DNA of 6,217 nucleotides from Microcoleaceae cyanobacterium UBA11344 (GCA_003483675.1 DMYK01000264.1:1-6217); one strand, 5' to 3'. Positions 1 through 5,450 are shown, counted from the stretch's first letter. The notes: generated by a model from the sequence alone, not told the origin. A program made the numbers and translations.

Positions 1-93
1 GCTAACTGGACGGTGGACTATTTCGCTGATTTAGAATGGGACAGAGTGCAAAAACTTTGTGCGATCGCCCCAACTGCACCGAAAGCAGAATAG
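1..93 (+). CDS. 3' end of an unidentified protein gene (partial)
   Basis: Frame 1 is open from the first base and ends at TAG (91-93), giving 30 C-terminal residues that begin ANWTVDYFADLEWDRVQ and end in a small Ala/Pro/Lys tail. The aromatic and acidic stretch followed by a loose tail looks like a genuine protein C-terminus, and the codons resemble those of the neighbouring genes. A HIP1 octamer (61-68) is read as Cys-Ala-Ile-Ala. I do not recognise the family, and 30 residues are too few to assign a function. It runs in the same direction as the tRNA and the urt genes, but the 126-bp gap and the tRNA make co-transcription with urtA unlikely. That this is coding at all is moderately supported. 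Confidence 0.5.
   Translation, partial: ANWTVDYFADLEWDRVQKLCAIAPTAPKAE
61..68. repeat. HIP1 octamer GCGATCGC
   Basis: This is a perfect copy of the highly iterated palindrome of cyanobacterial genomes. It lies inside the partial 3' gene end. Confidence 0.9.
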
Positions 94-149
94 ACTTTAC
101 ATTATTGGCAGTTATGTGCTAATGTAGATAGCGGTCTGCGAAAGTGAGA

Positions 150-157
150 GCGATCGC
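150..157. repeat. HIP1 octamer GCGATCGC
   Basis: This is a perfect HIP1 copy in the spacer upstream of the tRNA gene. Confidence 0.9.
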
Positions 158-170
158 AAGCTGTAAGGCT

Positions 171-199
171 TTTAGATTCGGCAATCCGACATCTAGAAT
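171..199 (+). promoter_or_regulatory. Possible promoter of the tRNA-Ala gene
   Basis: TTTAGA (171-176; four of six match to TTGACA) and TAGAAT (194-199; close to TATAAT) are separated by 17 bp. Transcription would begin near 206, about 14 nt before the mature tRNA 5' end, which suits a short tRNA leader. It is assigned by eye in an AT-rich spacer, so a chance match is possible. Confidence 0.35.
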
Positions 200-219
200 C
201 CTAAACTCAACATCAATCA

Positions 220-292
220 GGGGAATTAGCTCAGTTGGTAGAGCGCTGCGATCGCACCGCAGAGGCCAGCGGTTCGAGTCCGCTATTCTCCA
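220..292 (+). tRNA. tRNA-Ala, anticodon CGC
   Basis: The complete cloverleaf folds by hand. Acceptor stem 220-226 pairs with 285-291, with U8 at 227 and A9 at 228. D-stem GCTC (229-232) pairs with GAGC (241-244). Anticodon stem CTGCG (246-250) pairs with CGCAG (258-262). The variable loop is 5 nt (263-267). T-stem AGCGG (268-272) pairs with CCGCT (280-284) around loop TTCGAGT, and the discriminator is A292. The anticodon is CGC (253-255), which reads GCG (Ala). The third acceptor pair is G:U (222:289), the classic alanyl-tRNA synthetase identity element, and supports the Ala call independently. CCA is not encoded after A292 (TGT follows), so it must be added enzymatically. The anticodon loop has an A32/C38 pair, and a HIP1 octamer overlies the anticodon. 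Confidence 0.95.
248..255. repeat. HIP1 octamer inside the tRNA anticodon arm
   Basis: GCGATCGC covers the last three bases of the 5' anticodon-stem strand, A32, U33 and the whole CGC anticodon. The tRNA sequence itself therefore contains a perfect HIP1 site. Confidence 0.9.
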
Positions 293-413
293 TGTGATTA
301 ACATAAGTTCGATCGTACTCAAAGCTCAGTGCGATCGTGACCTGTTTTGATAGACGGTACTGTAAATTGTCGAAAATTGTCCTTAAACTTTAATTTCGTT
401 AATAATAAGTTTT

Positions 414-427
414 GTATCCAAACATAC
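414..427 (+). promoter_or_regulatory. NtcA-binding box, GTA-N8-TAC
   Basis: GTA (414-416), eight bases, then TAC (425-427) is an exact match to the NtcA consensus. NtcA is the cyanobacterial CRP-family regulator that activates nitrogen-assimilation genes when 2-oxoglutarate is high. The box ends 22 bp before the -10 hexamer, the spacing of NtcA-activated (class II) promoters, and its centre (between 420 and 421) falls at -41.5 for a start at about 462. Lying directly upstream of urtA, it implies induction of urea uptake under nitrogen limitation. The box and spacing are seen directly; the regulation is inferred. Confidence 0.88.
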
Positions 428-449
428 AACTATCTGGTTAAGGGAGTCT

Positions 450-462
450 TAATATCAAGTCG
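450..462 (+). promoter_or_regulatory. urtA promoter -10 box and predicted start site
   Basis: TAATAT (450-455) fits the TAN3T -10 form of NtcA-dependent promoters. No good -35 hexamer occurs 16-18 bp upstream, as expected when NtcA replaces it. The predicted transcription start is about 462, which gives a leader of about 58 nt before the urtA ATG. Confidence 0.75.
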
Positions 463-519
463 CCATATGTTATTATTCTCAGAAATCCGACTCATATATT
501 CAGGAGTAACAAAAAAAGA

Positions 520-1842
520 ATGGCAAAGCGATTCGATCGGCGGAAATTTCTTTTATACGGTTCTGCTACCCTGACATCAAGTCTATTTCTAAAAGCTTGT
601 AGAACTCCCACCCCAACAGCAACTCCCTCAGCTTCTCCTTCTCCAACAGCAACAGCAGCAGCATCACCAGCAGTCAGCGGAAACACTATCAAAGTAGGCA
701 TTTTGCACTCATTGAGTGGCACAATGTCAATTAGCGAAAAAAGCGTTGTCGATGCCGAACAATTAGCGATCGAAGAAATCAATAAAGCAGGCGGCGTCTT
801 AGGAAAACAGATAGAAGCAATCCTAGAAGACGGCAACTCTGACTGGCCAACTTTTGCCGAAAAAGCCAAAAAATTGATCGATCAAGACAAAGTTGTCACC
901 GTTTTTGGCTGCTGGACTTCAGCAAGTCGCAAAGCAGTATTACCAGTATTTGAAGAAAAAAATCATATGCTCTGGTATCCCGTACAATACGAGGGTCAAG
1001 AGTGTTCAAAAAACATCTTTTATACCGGGGCCGCACCGAACCAGCAAATCGAACCAGCAGTTGACTGGCTGCTAGAAAATAAAGGTAAAAAATTCTTCTT
1101 AATCGGGTCAGACTACGTGTTTCCCCGCACAGCGAATACCATTATTAAGGCACAGCTAGCCGCCAAAGGTGGCGAAGTAGTTGGGGAAGACTATATTCCT
1201 TTAGGCGGTACAGAAGTGACGCCAATTATTACCAAAATCAAAGCAGCTTTGCCAGACGGTGGCGTCATCTTTAACTCCCTGAATGGTGACAGTAACGTAG
1301 CCTTTTTTAAACAGTTGCAGGGCGCAGGTTTAGGACCGGATAAATATCCGTCAATGTCGGTCAGTATTGCCGAAGAAGAAGTAAAGGCGATCGGTGTAGA
1401 ATACCTCAAAGGTCACTACGCGGCCTGGAATTACTTTATGACTGTGGAATCTCCCGCCAATACAAAATTTGTCGAAGCTTTCAAGGCTAAATACGGCAAA
1501 GAGCGAGTGACAAACGACCCGATGGAAGCAGCTTATATCATGGTTTACCTGTGGAAGCAAGCCGTAGAAAAAGCCGGGGTAGCCGACGATTTAGAGAAAG
1601 TGCGGGCAGCAGCTTTGGGTCAAACTTTTGACGCGCCCGGTGGCCAAGTTACGCTGGAAGTTAACCATCACCTCTCTAAATTTGTGCGGTTGGGCGAAGT
1701 CAGAGAAGACGGTTTGTTTAACATAGCTTTTGCTACACCAGAAGCAGTGAAACCGCAACCTTGGAATCAGTTTGTCGAAGAAACTAAGGGCTTTTCTTGC
1801 GATTGGTCAGACCCCGCAAAAGGCGGCAAATTCAAAGCTTGA
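520..1842 (+). CDS. urtA: Urea ABC transporter, urea-binding lipoprotein UrtA
   Basis: UrtA captures urea (or short-chain amides) outside the inner membrane and delivers it to the UrtB/UrtC permease. The 440-residue length is typical of the family. Residues 1-27 are an export signal: a twin arginine (DRRKFLL, 6-12), a hydrophobic stretch and a lipobox-like LKAC with Cys27 as the likely lipidated residue. Lys at -2 of the lipobox is unusual, and the RR motif suggests Tat export. Residues 28-52 are a low-complexity Thr/Pro/Ala/Ser tether. The type I periplasmic-binding fold follows, starting at [19 protein letters not shown] (55-73) and holding family-typical [18 protein letters not shown] (153-170), [16 protein letters not shown] (251-266) and [15 protein letters not shown] (333-347). 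An AGGAG (502-506) lies 13 nt before the ATG, slightly far. It is the first gene of the operon and is read from the NtcA promoter. A distant alternative is an amide-binding AmiC-like protein, but the neighbours make UrtA near certain. Confidence 0.97.
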   Translation: MAKRFDRRKFLLYGSATLTSSLFLKACRTPTPTATPSASPSPTATAAASPAVSGNTIKVGILHSLSGTMSISEKSVVDAEQLAIEEINKAGGVLGKQIEAILEDGNSDWPTFAEKAKKLIDQDKVVTVFGCWTSASRKAVLPVFEEKNHMLWYPVQYEGQECSKNIFYTGAAPNQQIEPAVDWLLENKGKKFFLIGSDYVFPRTANTIIKAQLAAKGGEVVGEDYIPLGGTEVTPIITKIKAALPDGGVIFNSLNGDSNVAFFKQLQGAGLGPDKYPSMSVSIAEEEVKAIGVEYLKGHYAAWNYFMTVESPANTKFVEAFKAKYGKERVTNDPMEAAYIMVYLWKQAVEKAGVADDLEKVRAAALGQTFDAPGGQVTLEVNHHLSKFVRLGEVREDGLFNIAFATPEAVKPQPWNQFVEETKGFSCDWSDPAKGGKFKA

Positions 1843-1878
1843 TAAGTTGAACGATAGTGAAAGCCAACACTGATTAAT

Positions 1879-1996
1879 ATCAAATTCATTAGGATCGGAA
1901 TTATTCATCTCTCTCATCTCTGACTCTGCGCGCTCTGCGTCCTCTGTGGTTTAATCATTCCGATTCAGCCCGAATTGATCTAATGAGATGTTTGAT
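1879..1996. repeat. Imperfect palindromic element enclosing CTCTGCG tract
   Basis: The 118-bp segment has matched arms in register: ATCAAA (1879-1884) with TTTGAT (1991-1996), TCATTAG (1886-1892) with CTAATGA (1980-1986), and ATCGGAAT (1894-1901) with ATTCCGAT (1957-1964). The last pair extends inward to 1905/1953 with one mismatch. The core contains CTCTGCG twice (1924-1930, 1933-1939) and CCTCTGTGG. I recognise this CTCTGCG/CTCTGTGG wording as a dispersed intergenic repeat of cyanobacteria. There is no reading frame of note and no U-run after the arms, so it does not look like a simple terminator. A non-autonomous mobile element is possible. Confidence 0.6.
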
Positions 1997-2005
1997 TTCG
2001 TTTCC

Positions 2006-2054
2006 CAACCCAACCTACATTATTAACTAAGTTTTTATGATGTAGGTTGGGTTG
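2006..2054. repeat. 15-bp perfect inverted repeat (hairpin) in the urtA-urtB spacer
   Basis: CAACCCAACCTACAT (2006-2020) and its exact reverse complement (2040-2054) flank a 19-nt AT-rich loop. The stem can extend to 18 pairs with one G-T and two A-T pairs. As RNA this is a strong hairpin 140 nt upstream of the urtB ribosome-binding site. The downstream side is not a T-run, so intrinsic termination is unlikely. mRNA stabilisation or processing after urtA is more plausible. The GTAGGTTGGGTTG wording is a widespread cyanobacterial repeat. Confidence 0.75.
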
Positions 2055-2183
2055 AATGATCGGGAAACCCAACATTCATTAGACTTCTCCAGAAAAGCAA
2101 ACTTTGAACAGGCAGGATGCCTGTTCCACTATTGGATAAGTCTATTAATCAGATGTTGGGTTTTCTTCCTCAACCCAACCTAC
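2042..2183. repeat. 142-bp element bounded by inverted GTTGGGTT-type units
   Basis: Two copies of one unit face each other. GTAGGTTGGGTTG (2042-2054) is the exact reverse complement of 2171-2183, and AAACCCAACAT (2065-2075) is the exact reverse complement of 2153-2163. Each unit can also fold on itself: 2046-2053 with 2066-2073, and 2155-2162 with 2172-2179. Between the units lie 77 bp containing the GAACAGGCA hairpin. The layout resembles a small non-autonomous (MITE-like) element, although no target-site duplication is evident. It ends 12 bp before the urtB Shine-Dalgarno sequence. Confidence 0.6.
2106..2126. repeat. Perfect 9-bp hairpin GAACAGGCA/TGCCTGTTC
   Basis: GAACAGGCA (2106-2114), a 3-nt loop GGA and TGCCTGTTC (2118-2126) form a compact GC-rich hairpin. 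The motif is familiar to me as a dispersed cyanobacterial intergenic repeat. It contains the most upstream in-frame ATG (2117) for urtB, which argues against that codon as the translation start. Confidence 0.7.
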
Positions 2184-2195
2184 GCTATCAATTCA

Positions 2196-2199
2196 GAGG
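2196..2199 (+). promoter_or_regulatory. Ribosome-binding site that fixes the urtB start
   Basis: GAGG (2196-2199), within AGAGGA, lies 7 nt before the GTG at 2207. This supports GTG over the in-frame ATG at 2117, which has no purine-rich sequence at suitable distance and lies within repeat DNA. Confidence 0.8.
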
Positions 2200-2206
2200 A
2201 AAAAAA

Positions 2207-3361
2207 GTGGCGATACTCGACGGTTTATTTAATGGGATTAGCATCGGCGCTGTATTGCTAATTGCCGCCCTGGGATTAGCCATTATTTTCGGGCTGATGG
2301 GCGTAATTAATATGGCTCACGGCGAGTTAATGATGCTGGGTGCTTATACAACTTTTGTAGTGCAAAATGTCTTTAAAGGTATCGGAGGATTTGCTTTTGA
2401 AACCTATATTCTTTTTGCCATACCTTTAGCTTTTTTAGTGGCTGCACTGGTAGGATTAATTCTCGAACGCGGAGTAATTCGCTATCTTTACGGGCGGCCC
2501 CTAGAAACTTTGTTAGCAACTTGGGGCGTAAGTTTAATTTTACAGCAGTTTGTCCGCAGCGTCAGTTGGGCGCTGGTAGTTGGGATTGCGGTGTTTTGTT
2601 TACTGTTTTTTGGCGGTTTGCAGGTGCTGAAACGTCGCCCTGATTTCGAGCAAGTTCGCAAGGGAATTATCGCGATTATTTTGCCTCTTTCTGTGGCTAT
2701 TTCTTGGGCGGCGATCGCATTTTTAGGGACTACTTACCAGCTAGCAGTAACTAAACCTTGGTTTGGCGCTCAAAATGTTGACGTAACTGCGCCTGCATGG
2801 CTGCGGGGCGGCCTACCGCTAGGTAATTTTCAGTTACCTTATGCTCGACTTTTTATTATTGTATTAACGGCGCTTTGTTTGGCAGGAATTTACTTATTTT
2901 TGCAGAAGTCTGTGTGGGGACTTCGGATTCGCTCTGTGACGCAAAATCGCAGCATGAGCGCTTGTTTGGGCATTCCTACTGAGCAAGTAGACGCGCTGAC
3001 TTTTGCTTTGGGTTCTGGGTTGGCTGGTGTTGCTGGATGCGCGATTAGTTTGCTCGGTTCTGTCGGGCCAAATACCGGGCAGAATTATGTGGTGGATACT
3101 TTTATGGTTGTGGTTGTGGGCGGTGTTGGTAAGATTATGGGGAGTGTAGTTGCTGCGATCGCGATCGGCACTGCAAATTACCTGATCGGTTCAGGAACCA
3201 TAGCATTAATGCTAGCTCCTGTCAAGCCTTTAGCTGATTTCTTCACTTTTTTCGCCACAACCAGCATGGCAAAAGTAATGGTATTTGCCTTAATTATGGC
3301 TTTTCTGCAAGTGCGGCCGGGAGGGATTTTCCCGCAAAAAGGACGCACGGTAGAAAATTAA
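2207..3361 (+). CDS. urtB: Urea ABC transporter permease UrtB
   Basis: UrtB is one of the two inner-membrane permeases that form the urea channel. It belongs to the LivH-type (branched-chain amino acid) family. I start it at GTG 2207, giving 384 residues. The N-terminus then matches the family (AILDGLFNGISIGAVLL), whereas the 30 extra codons of the longer frame translate repeat DNA. The Liv-family signature INMAHGELMMLGAY is at 34-47. The region from about 233 to 330, with KSVWGLRIRSVTQN and the glycine-rich segment GSGLAGVAG (269-277), contains the expected ATPase-contact loop. By eye there are 8-10 membrane segments. The stretch at about 121-180, with two hydrophobic segments around a charged loop (LKRRPDFEQVRKG, 141-153), makes it longer than a typical LivH of about 300 residues. 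It is separated from urtC by 27 bp. Confidence 0.96.
   Translation: MAILDGLFNGISIGAVLLIAALGLAIIFGLMGVINMAHGELMMLGAYTTFVVQNVFKGIGGFAFETYILFAIPLAFLVAALVGLILERGVIRYLYGRPLETLLATWGVSLILQQFVRSVSWALVVGIAVFCLLFFGGLQVLKRRPDFEQVRKGIIAIILPLSVAISWAAIAFLGTTYQLAVTKPWFGAQNVDVTAPAWLRGGLPLGNFQLPYARLFIIVLTALCLAGIYLFLQKSVWGLRIRSVTQNRSMSACLGIPTEQVDALTFALGSGLAGVAGCAISLLGSVGPNTGQNYVVDTFMVVVVGGVGKIMGSVVAAIAIGTANYLIGSGTIALMLAPVKPLADFFTFFATTSMAKVMVFALIMAFLQVRPGGIFPQKGRTVEN
2711..2718. repeat. HIP1 octamer GCGATCGC
   Basis: This is a perfect HIP1 copy within urtB, read as Ala-Ile-Ala. Confidence 0.9.
3155..3162. repeat. HIP1 octamer GCGATCGC
   Basis: This is a perfect HIP1 copy within urtB. A one-mismatch copy (GCGATCGG) overlaps it from 3161, so the site is nearly duplicated in tandem and encodes Ala-Ala-Ile-Ala-Ile. 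Confidence 0.9.
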
Positions 3362-3388
3362 ATTGTATTCATAAAAAACACACAAACC

Positions 3389-4531
3389 ATGAAGAATTCA
3401 ACTCGAAAGGCATGGCTAAAAGAAGGGGCGATTGTGGGGGCGATCGCACTCATCTTCATATTACTCATCCCCGGAATACTTCCCGACGTTCGCCTCAACC
3501 AACTAGGGCGATTTCTAGCCCTAGCAATTGCAGCACTCGGCATTGATTTAATCTGGGGATACACAGGTTTACTCAGTCTCGGACACGGCGTATTTTTTGC
3601 CCTCGGCGGCTACGCATTTGCCATGCACCTAAAACTGCAAATCCCCCCAACCGCCAGCAGTCAATTGCCCGAATTTATGAACCTATATGGCGTTACCGAA
3701 CTCCCCTGGTTTTGGCAACCTTTTTATTCATTTCCCTTCTCAGCGGCAGCAGTAATTCTCATCCCCGGCTTACTGGGCGCAATCTTGGGTTACTTAGTAT
3801 TCCGCAATCGAATTCGAGGCGTTTACTTTTCAATTCTCACCCAAGCAGCAACCATAGTATTTTTCAACTTTTTTAACGGTCAACAAAAACTGATTAACGG
3901 CACCAACGGTTTAACAGACTTTAAAACCCTGTTCGGAGTCACAGTAAATAACCGAGATACCCAATATATTTTCTACATTCTCACCATACTATTTCTAGCC
4001 GCCACTTACGCCCTTTGCCGATGGCTGACAAGCGGGCGTTTTGGTCGCTTGCTAATCGCAATTCGCGACGACGAAATCCGCCTCCGTTTCTCAGGTTACA
4101 ATCCCACAGGATTTAAAGTTTTAGTATTTGCAATTTCTGCGGCAATGGCGGGAATTGCAGGCGCTTTATATACTGTACAAACTGGCATAATTTCGCCAAA
4201 AGCAATGGATATTGCCTTTTCAATCGAAATGGTAATTTGGGTAGCAGTAGGAGGTCGCGCCACATTATCAGGAGCAGTATTAGGAACACTTCTAGTCAAC
4301 TTTGGCAAAAGTTTCTTGAGCGAACAATTCCCCGAAGTCTGGCTATTTTTCCAAGGCGCGCTATTCTTAATAGTAGTGACAGTGCTGCCCGACGGCTTAG
4401 TCGGATGGCTCCAACAACAAGGCTTTGACCAAATCCGCCATTTATTCAGAAAACCCAGGTATGTATCTACCTACCCCAGCCTCGAACAAGACCCCGAATT
4501 GCTACGCGAAAAAGAAGAAATTGAAAAATGA
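3389..4531 (+). CDS. urtC: Urea ABC transporter permease UrtC
   Basis: UrtC is the second permease (LivM type) and pairs with UrtB to form the urea translocation path in the inner membrane. It has 380 residues. Hydrophobic segments begin at about 13-31 and 39-56. The LivM signature GYTGLLSLGHGVFFALGGY is at 57-75. A cytoplasmic loop, GRLLIAIRDDEIRLRFSGYN (219-238), is the EAA-like contact site for the ATPases, and ISPKAMDIAFSIEMVIWVAVGG (268-289) is also family-typical. About 8-9 membrane segments are visible. The tail (361-380) is hydrophilic and acidic, ending EKEEIEK. No Shine-Dalgarno sequence precedes the ATG (only an A/C-rich stretch), which is common in cyanobacteria. The ATG is kept because the N-terminus matches the family and urtB ends just upstream. 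Codons end in A or C far more than in urtB. Confidence 0.97.
   Translation: MKNSTRKAWLKEGAIVGAIALIFILLIPGILPDVRLNQLGRFLALAIAALGIDLIWGYTGLLSLGHGVFFALGGYAFAMHLKLQIPPTASSQLPEFMNLYGVTELPWFWQPFYSFPFSAAAVILIPGLLGAILGYLVFRNRIRGVYFSILTQAATIVFFNFFNGQQKLINGTNGLTDFKTLFGVTVNNRDTQYIFYILTILFLAATYALCRWLTSGRFGRLLIAIRDDEIRLRFSGYNPTGFKVLVFAISAAMAGIAGALYTVQTGIISPKAMDIAFSIEMVIWVAVGGRATLSGAVLGTLLVNFGKSFLSEQFPEVWLFFQGALFLIVVTVLPDGLVGWLQQQGFDQIRHLFRKPRYVSTYPSLEQDPELLREKEEIEK
3440..3447. repeat. HIP1 octamer GCGATCGC
   Basis: This is a perfect HIP1 copy near the 5' end of urtC. Confidence 0.9.
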
Positions 4532-4538
4532 TCATGTC

Positions 4539-4628
4539 AGGACTTATGCACTCTAGACGGTGTTGCAAGAGTTTGAGATTCTTCGTTTCACTCAGAATGA
4601 CATAATTACGTCCAAATGCGTAAGTCTT
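4539..4628. repeat. 90-bp MITE-like inverted-repeat element
   Basis: AGGACTTATGCA (4539-4550) is matched in reverse complement by TGCGTAAGTCTT (4617-4628), with 10 of 12 identities and both differences still able to pair as G-U in RNA. The interior carries GAGATTCTTCG...CTCAGAATGACA (4575-4602), a phrase familiar to me from dispersed cyanobacterial intergenic repeats, which can form a small ATTCT/AGAAT stem (4578-4582 with 4594-4598). It has no coding capacity. It occupies most of the 132-bp spacer between urtC and the AIM24-family gene, beginning 7 bp after the urtC stop. Confidence 0.65.
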
Positions 4629-4663
4629 ATATGTTAAAATTTATGCAAATTTAGAGGCAAAAC

Positions 4664-5392
4664 ATGGCAGATATTATTGACTACAAAATCTACGGCGACG
4701 ACTTGCAACTCATTGAAATTGAACTTGACCCTCAAGAAGGTGTCAGGGCTGAAGCCGGCACCATGACATATATGGAAGGTGGCATAGAAATGCAAACTTC
4801 CACAGGCGGCGGCTTATTTAAAGGCTTCAAACGGATGTTTACCGGGGCTGGTTTCTTCATCACGACATTTGTAAACGGCGGAAGAAGCAAAGCGCGAGTA
4901 GCTTTTGCAGCTCCCTATCCAGGTAAAGTAATTCCCCTCGATTTAGGCAAACTTGGCGGTGAATTTTTATGTCAGAAAGACTCATTTCTCTGTGCAGCTA
5001 ATGGCATTGAAATTGAGGTTGAATTTACCAAACGACTCGGAGCCGGTTTCTTTGGTGGAGAAGGCTTTATTCTGCAAAAATTGCAGGGTGACGGGCTAGC
5101 TTTTGTCCACGCCGGCGGAACAATAGTTGAGAAAAATTTAGGAGTTGGTGAAGTGTTGCGAGTAGACACGGGCTGTTTGGTAGCTTTTGCTCCTACAGTG
5201 GACTACGATATTCAGTTTGTCGGCGGGTTTAAAAATGCTTTATTTGGAGGTGAAGGCTTGTTTTTGGCTAAGATGACTGGGCCTGGTAAAGTTTACATTC
5301 AAAGTTTGCCACTCTCGAAGTTAGCTGAGCGGATTCTGGCTGTCGCTCCACCTCCAATGTCGAGCAGTTCTAGCAGTTTTAGTTTAGAGTAA
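4664..5392 (+). CDS. AIM24 / TIGR00266-family protein of unknown function
   Basis: The 242-residue product resembles the AIM24 (TIGR00266) family, predicted all-beta cytosolic proteins named after yeast Aim24. The bacterial function is not established. Visible hallmarks are the start DYKIYGDDLQLIEIELDP, the segment EAGTMTYMEGGIEMQT (30-45), the glycine-rich GGGLFKGFKRMFTGAGFFIT (48-67) and an internal repeat: FFGGEGFILQKLQGDGLAFVHA (129-150) echoes LFGGEGLFLAKMTGPGKVYIQS (193-214). There is no signal peptide or membrane segment. The C-terminus is a Pro/Ser-rich tail (229-240). A GAGG (4654-4657) lies 6 nt before the ATG, a better ribosome-binding site than urtC or urtD has. It sits in the same direction between urtC and urtD, so it is probably co-transcribed with them, but AIM24 is not a known urea-transporter component. 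Family call firm; role unknown. Confidence 0.88.
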   Translation: MADIIDYKIYGDDLQLIEIELDPQEGVRAEAGTMTYMEGGIEMQTSTGGGLFKGFKRMFTGAGFFITTFVNGGRSKARVAFAAPYPGKVIPLDLGKLGGEFLCQKDSFLCAANGIEIEVEFTKRLGAGFFGGEGFILQKLQGDGLAFVHAGGTIVEKNLGVGEVLRVDTGCLVAFAPTVDYDIQFVGGFKNALFGGEGLFLAKMTGPGKVYIQSLPLSKLAERILAVAPPPMSSSSSSFSLE

Positions 5393-5424
5393 ATACCCAG
5401 CATAAAGTAGGGGTATCGGTTTTT
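5393..5424 (+). terminator. Weak candidate terminator or attenuator before urtD
   Basis: ATACCC (5393-5398) pairs with GGGTAT (5411-5416) across a 12-nt loop and is followed by CGG and five T (5420-5424). The stem is short and the loop long, so it is at best a partial terminator. If active it would separate the AIM24-family gene from urtD. Confidence 0.22.
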
Positions 5425-5450
5425 GTCCATTAGTGAGTTAATTGCTAATT

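Noticed and set aside
119..322. 67-codon minus-strand frame overlapping the tRNA
   Set aside because: It is antisense to a well-folded tRNA, with no family resemblance and no ribosome-binding site.
144..350. 68-codon plus-strand frame running through the tRNA
   Set aside because: It translates the tRNA itself (the SSVGRALRSHRRGQRFES-like pattern is a familiar artefact of tRNA read-through).
347..574. 75-codon plus-strand frame over the urtA promoter
   Set aside because: It spans the NtcA box and leader and runs into urtA in another frame, with no recognisable protein features.
492..869. 125-codon minus-strand frame opposite the urtA 5' end
   Set aside because: Its Ala/Val/Gly-rich middle is the complement of the Thr/Pro/Ala tether of UrtA; it is a shadow of a certain gene.
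1843..1878. Intrinsic terminator right after urtA
   Set aside because: No stem followed by a T-run is present here; the nearest strong stems begin at 1879 and 2006 and lack T-runs.
1921..1950. CRISPR-like direct repeats (CTCTGCG)
   Set aside because: There are only two 7-bp copies, 2 bp apart, with no spacers; it is an intergenic repeat, not an array.
2052..2261. 69-codon plus-strand frame across the urtA-urtB spacer
   Set aside because: It is made of repeat sequence and overlaps the urtB start in another frame, with no family resemblance.
4606..4640. Possible promoter for the AIM24-family gene (TTACGT and TAAAAT)
   Set aside because: The spacing is 23 bp, too long for a standard promoter, and the hexamers lie in or beside a repeat.
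5442..5450. Upstream TTG start for urtD
   Set aside because: It adds only three residues, and ATG 5451 gives the family-typical N-terminus. Neither has a clear Shine-Dalgarno sequence.
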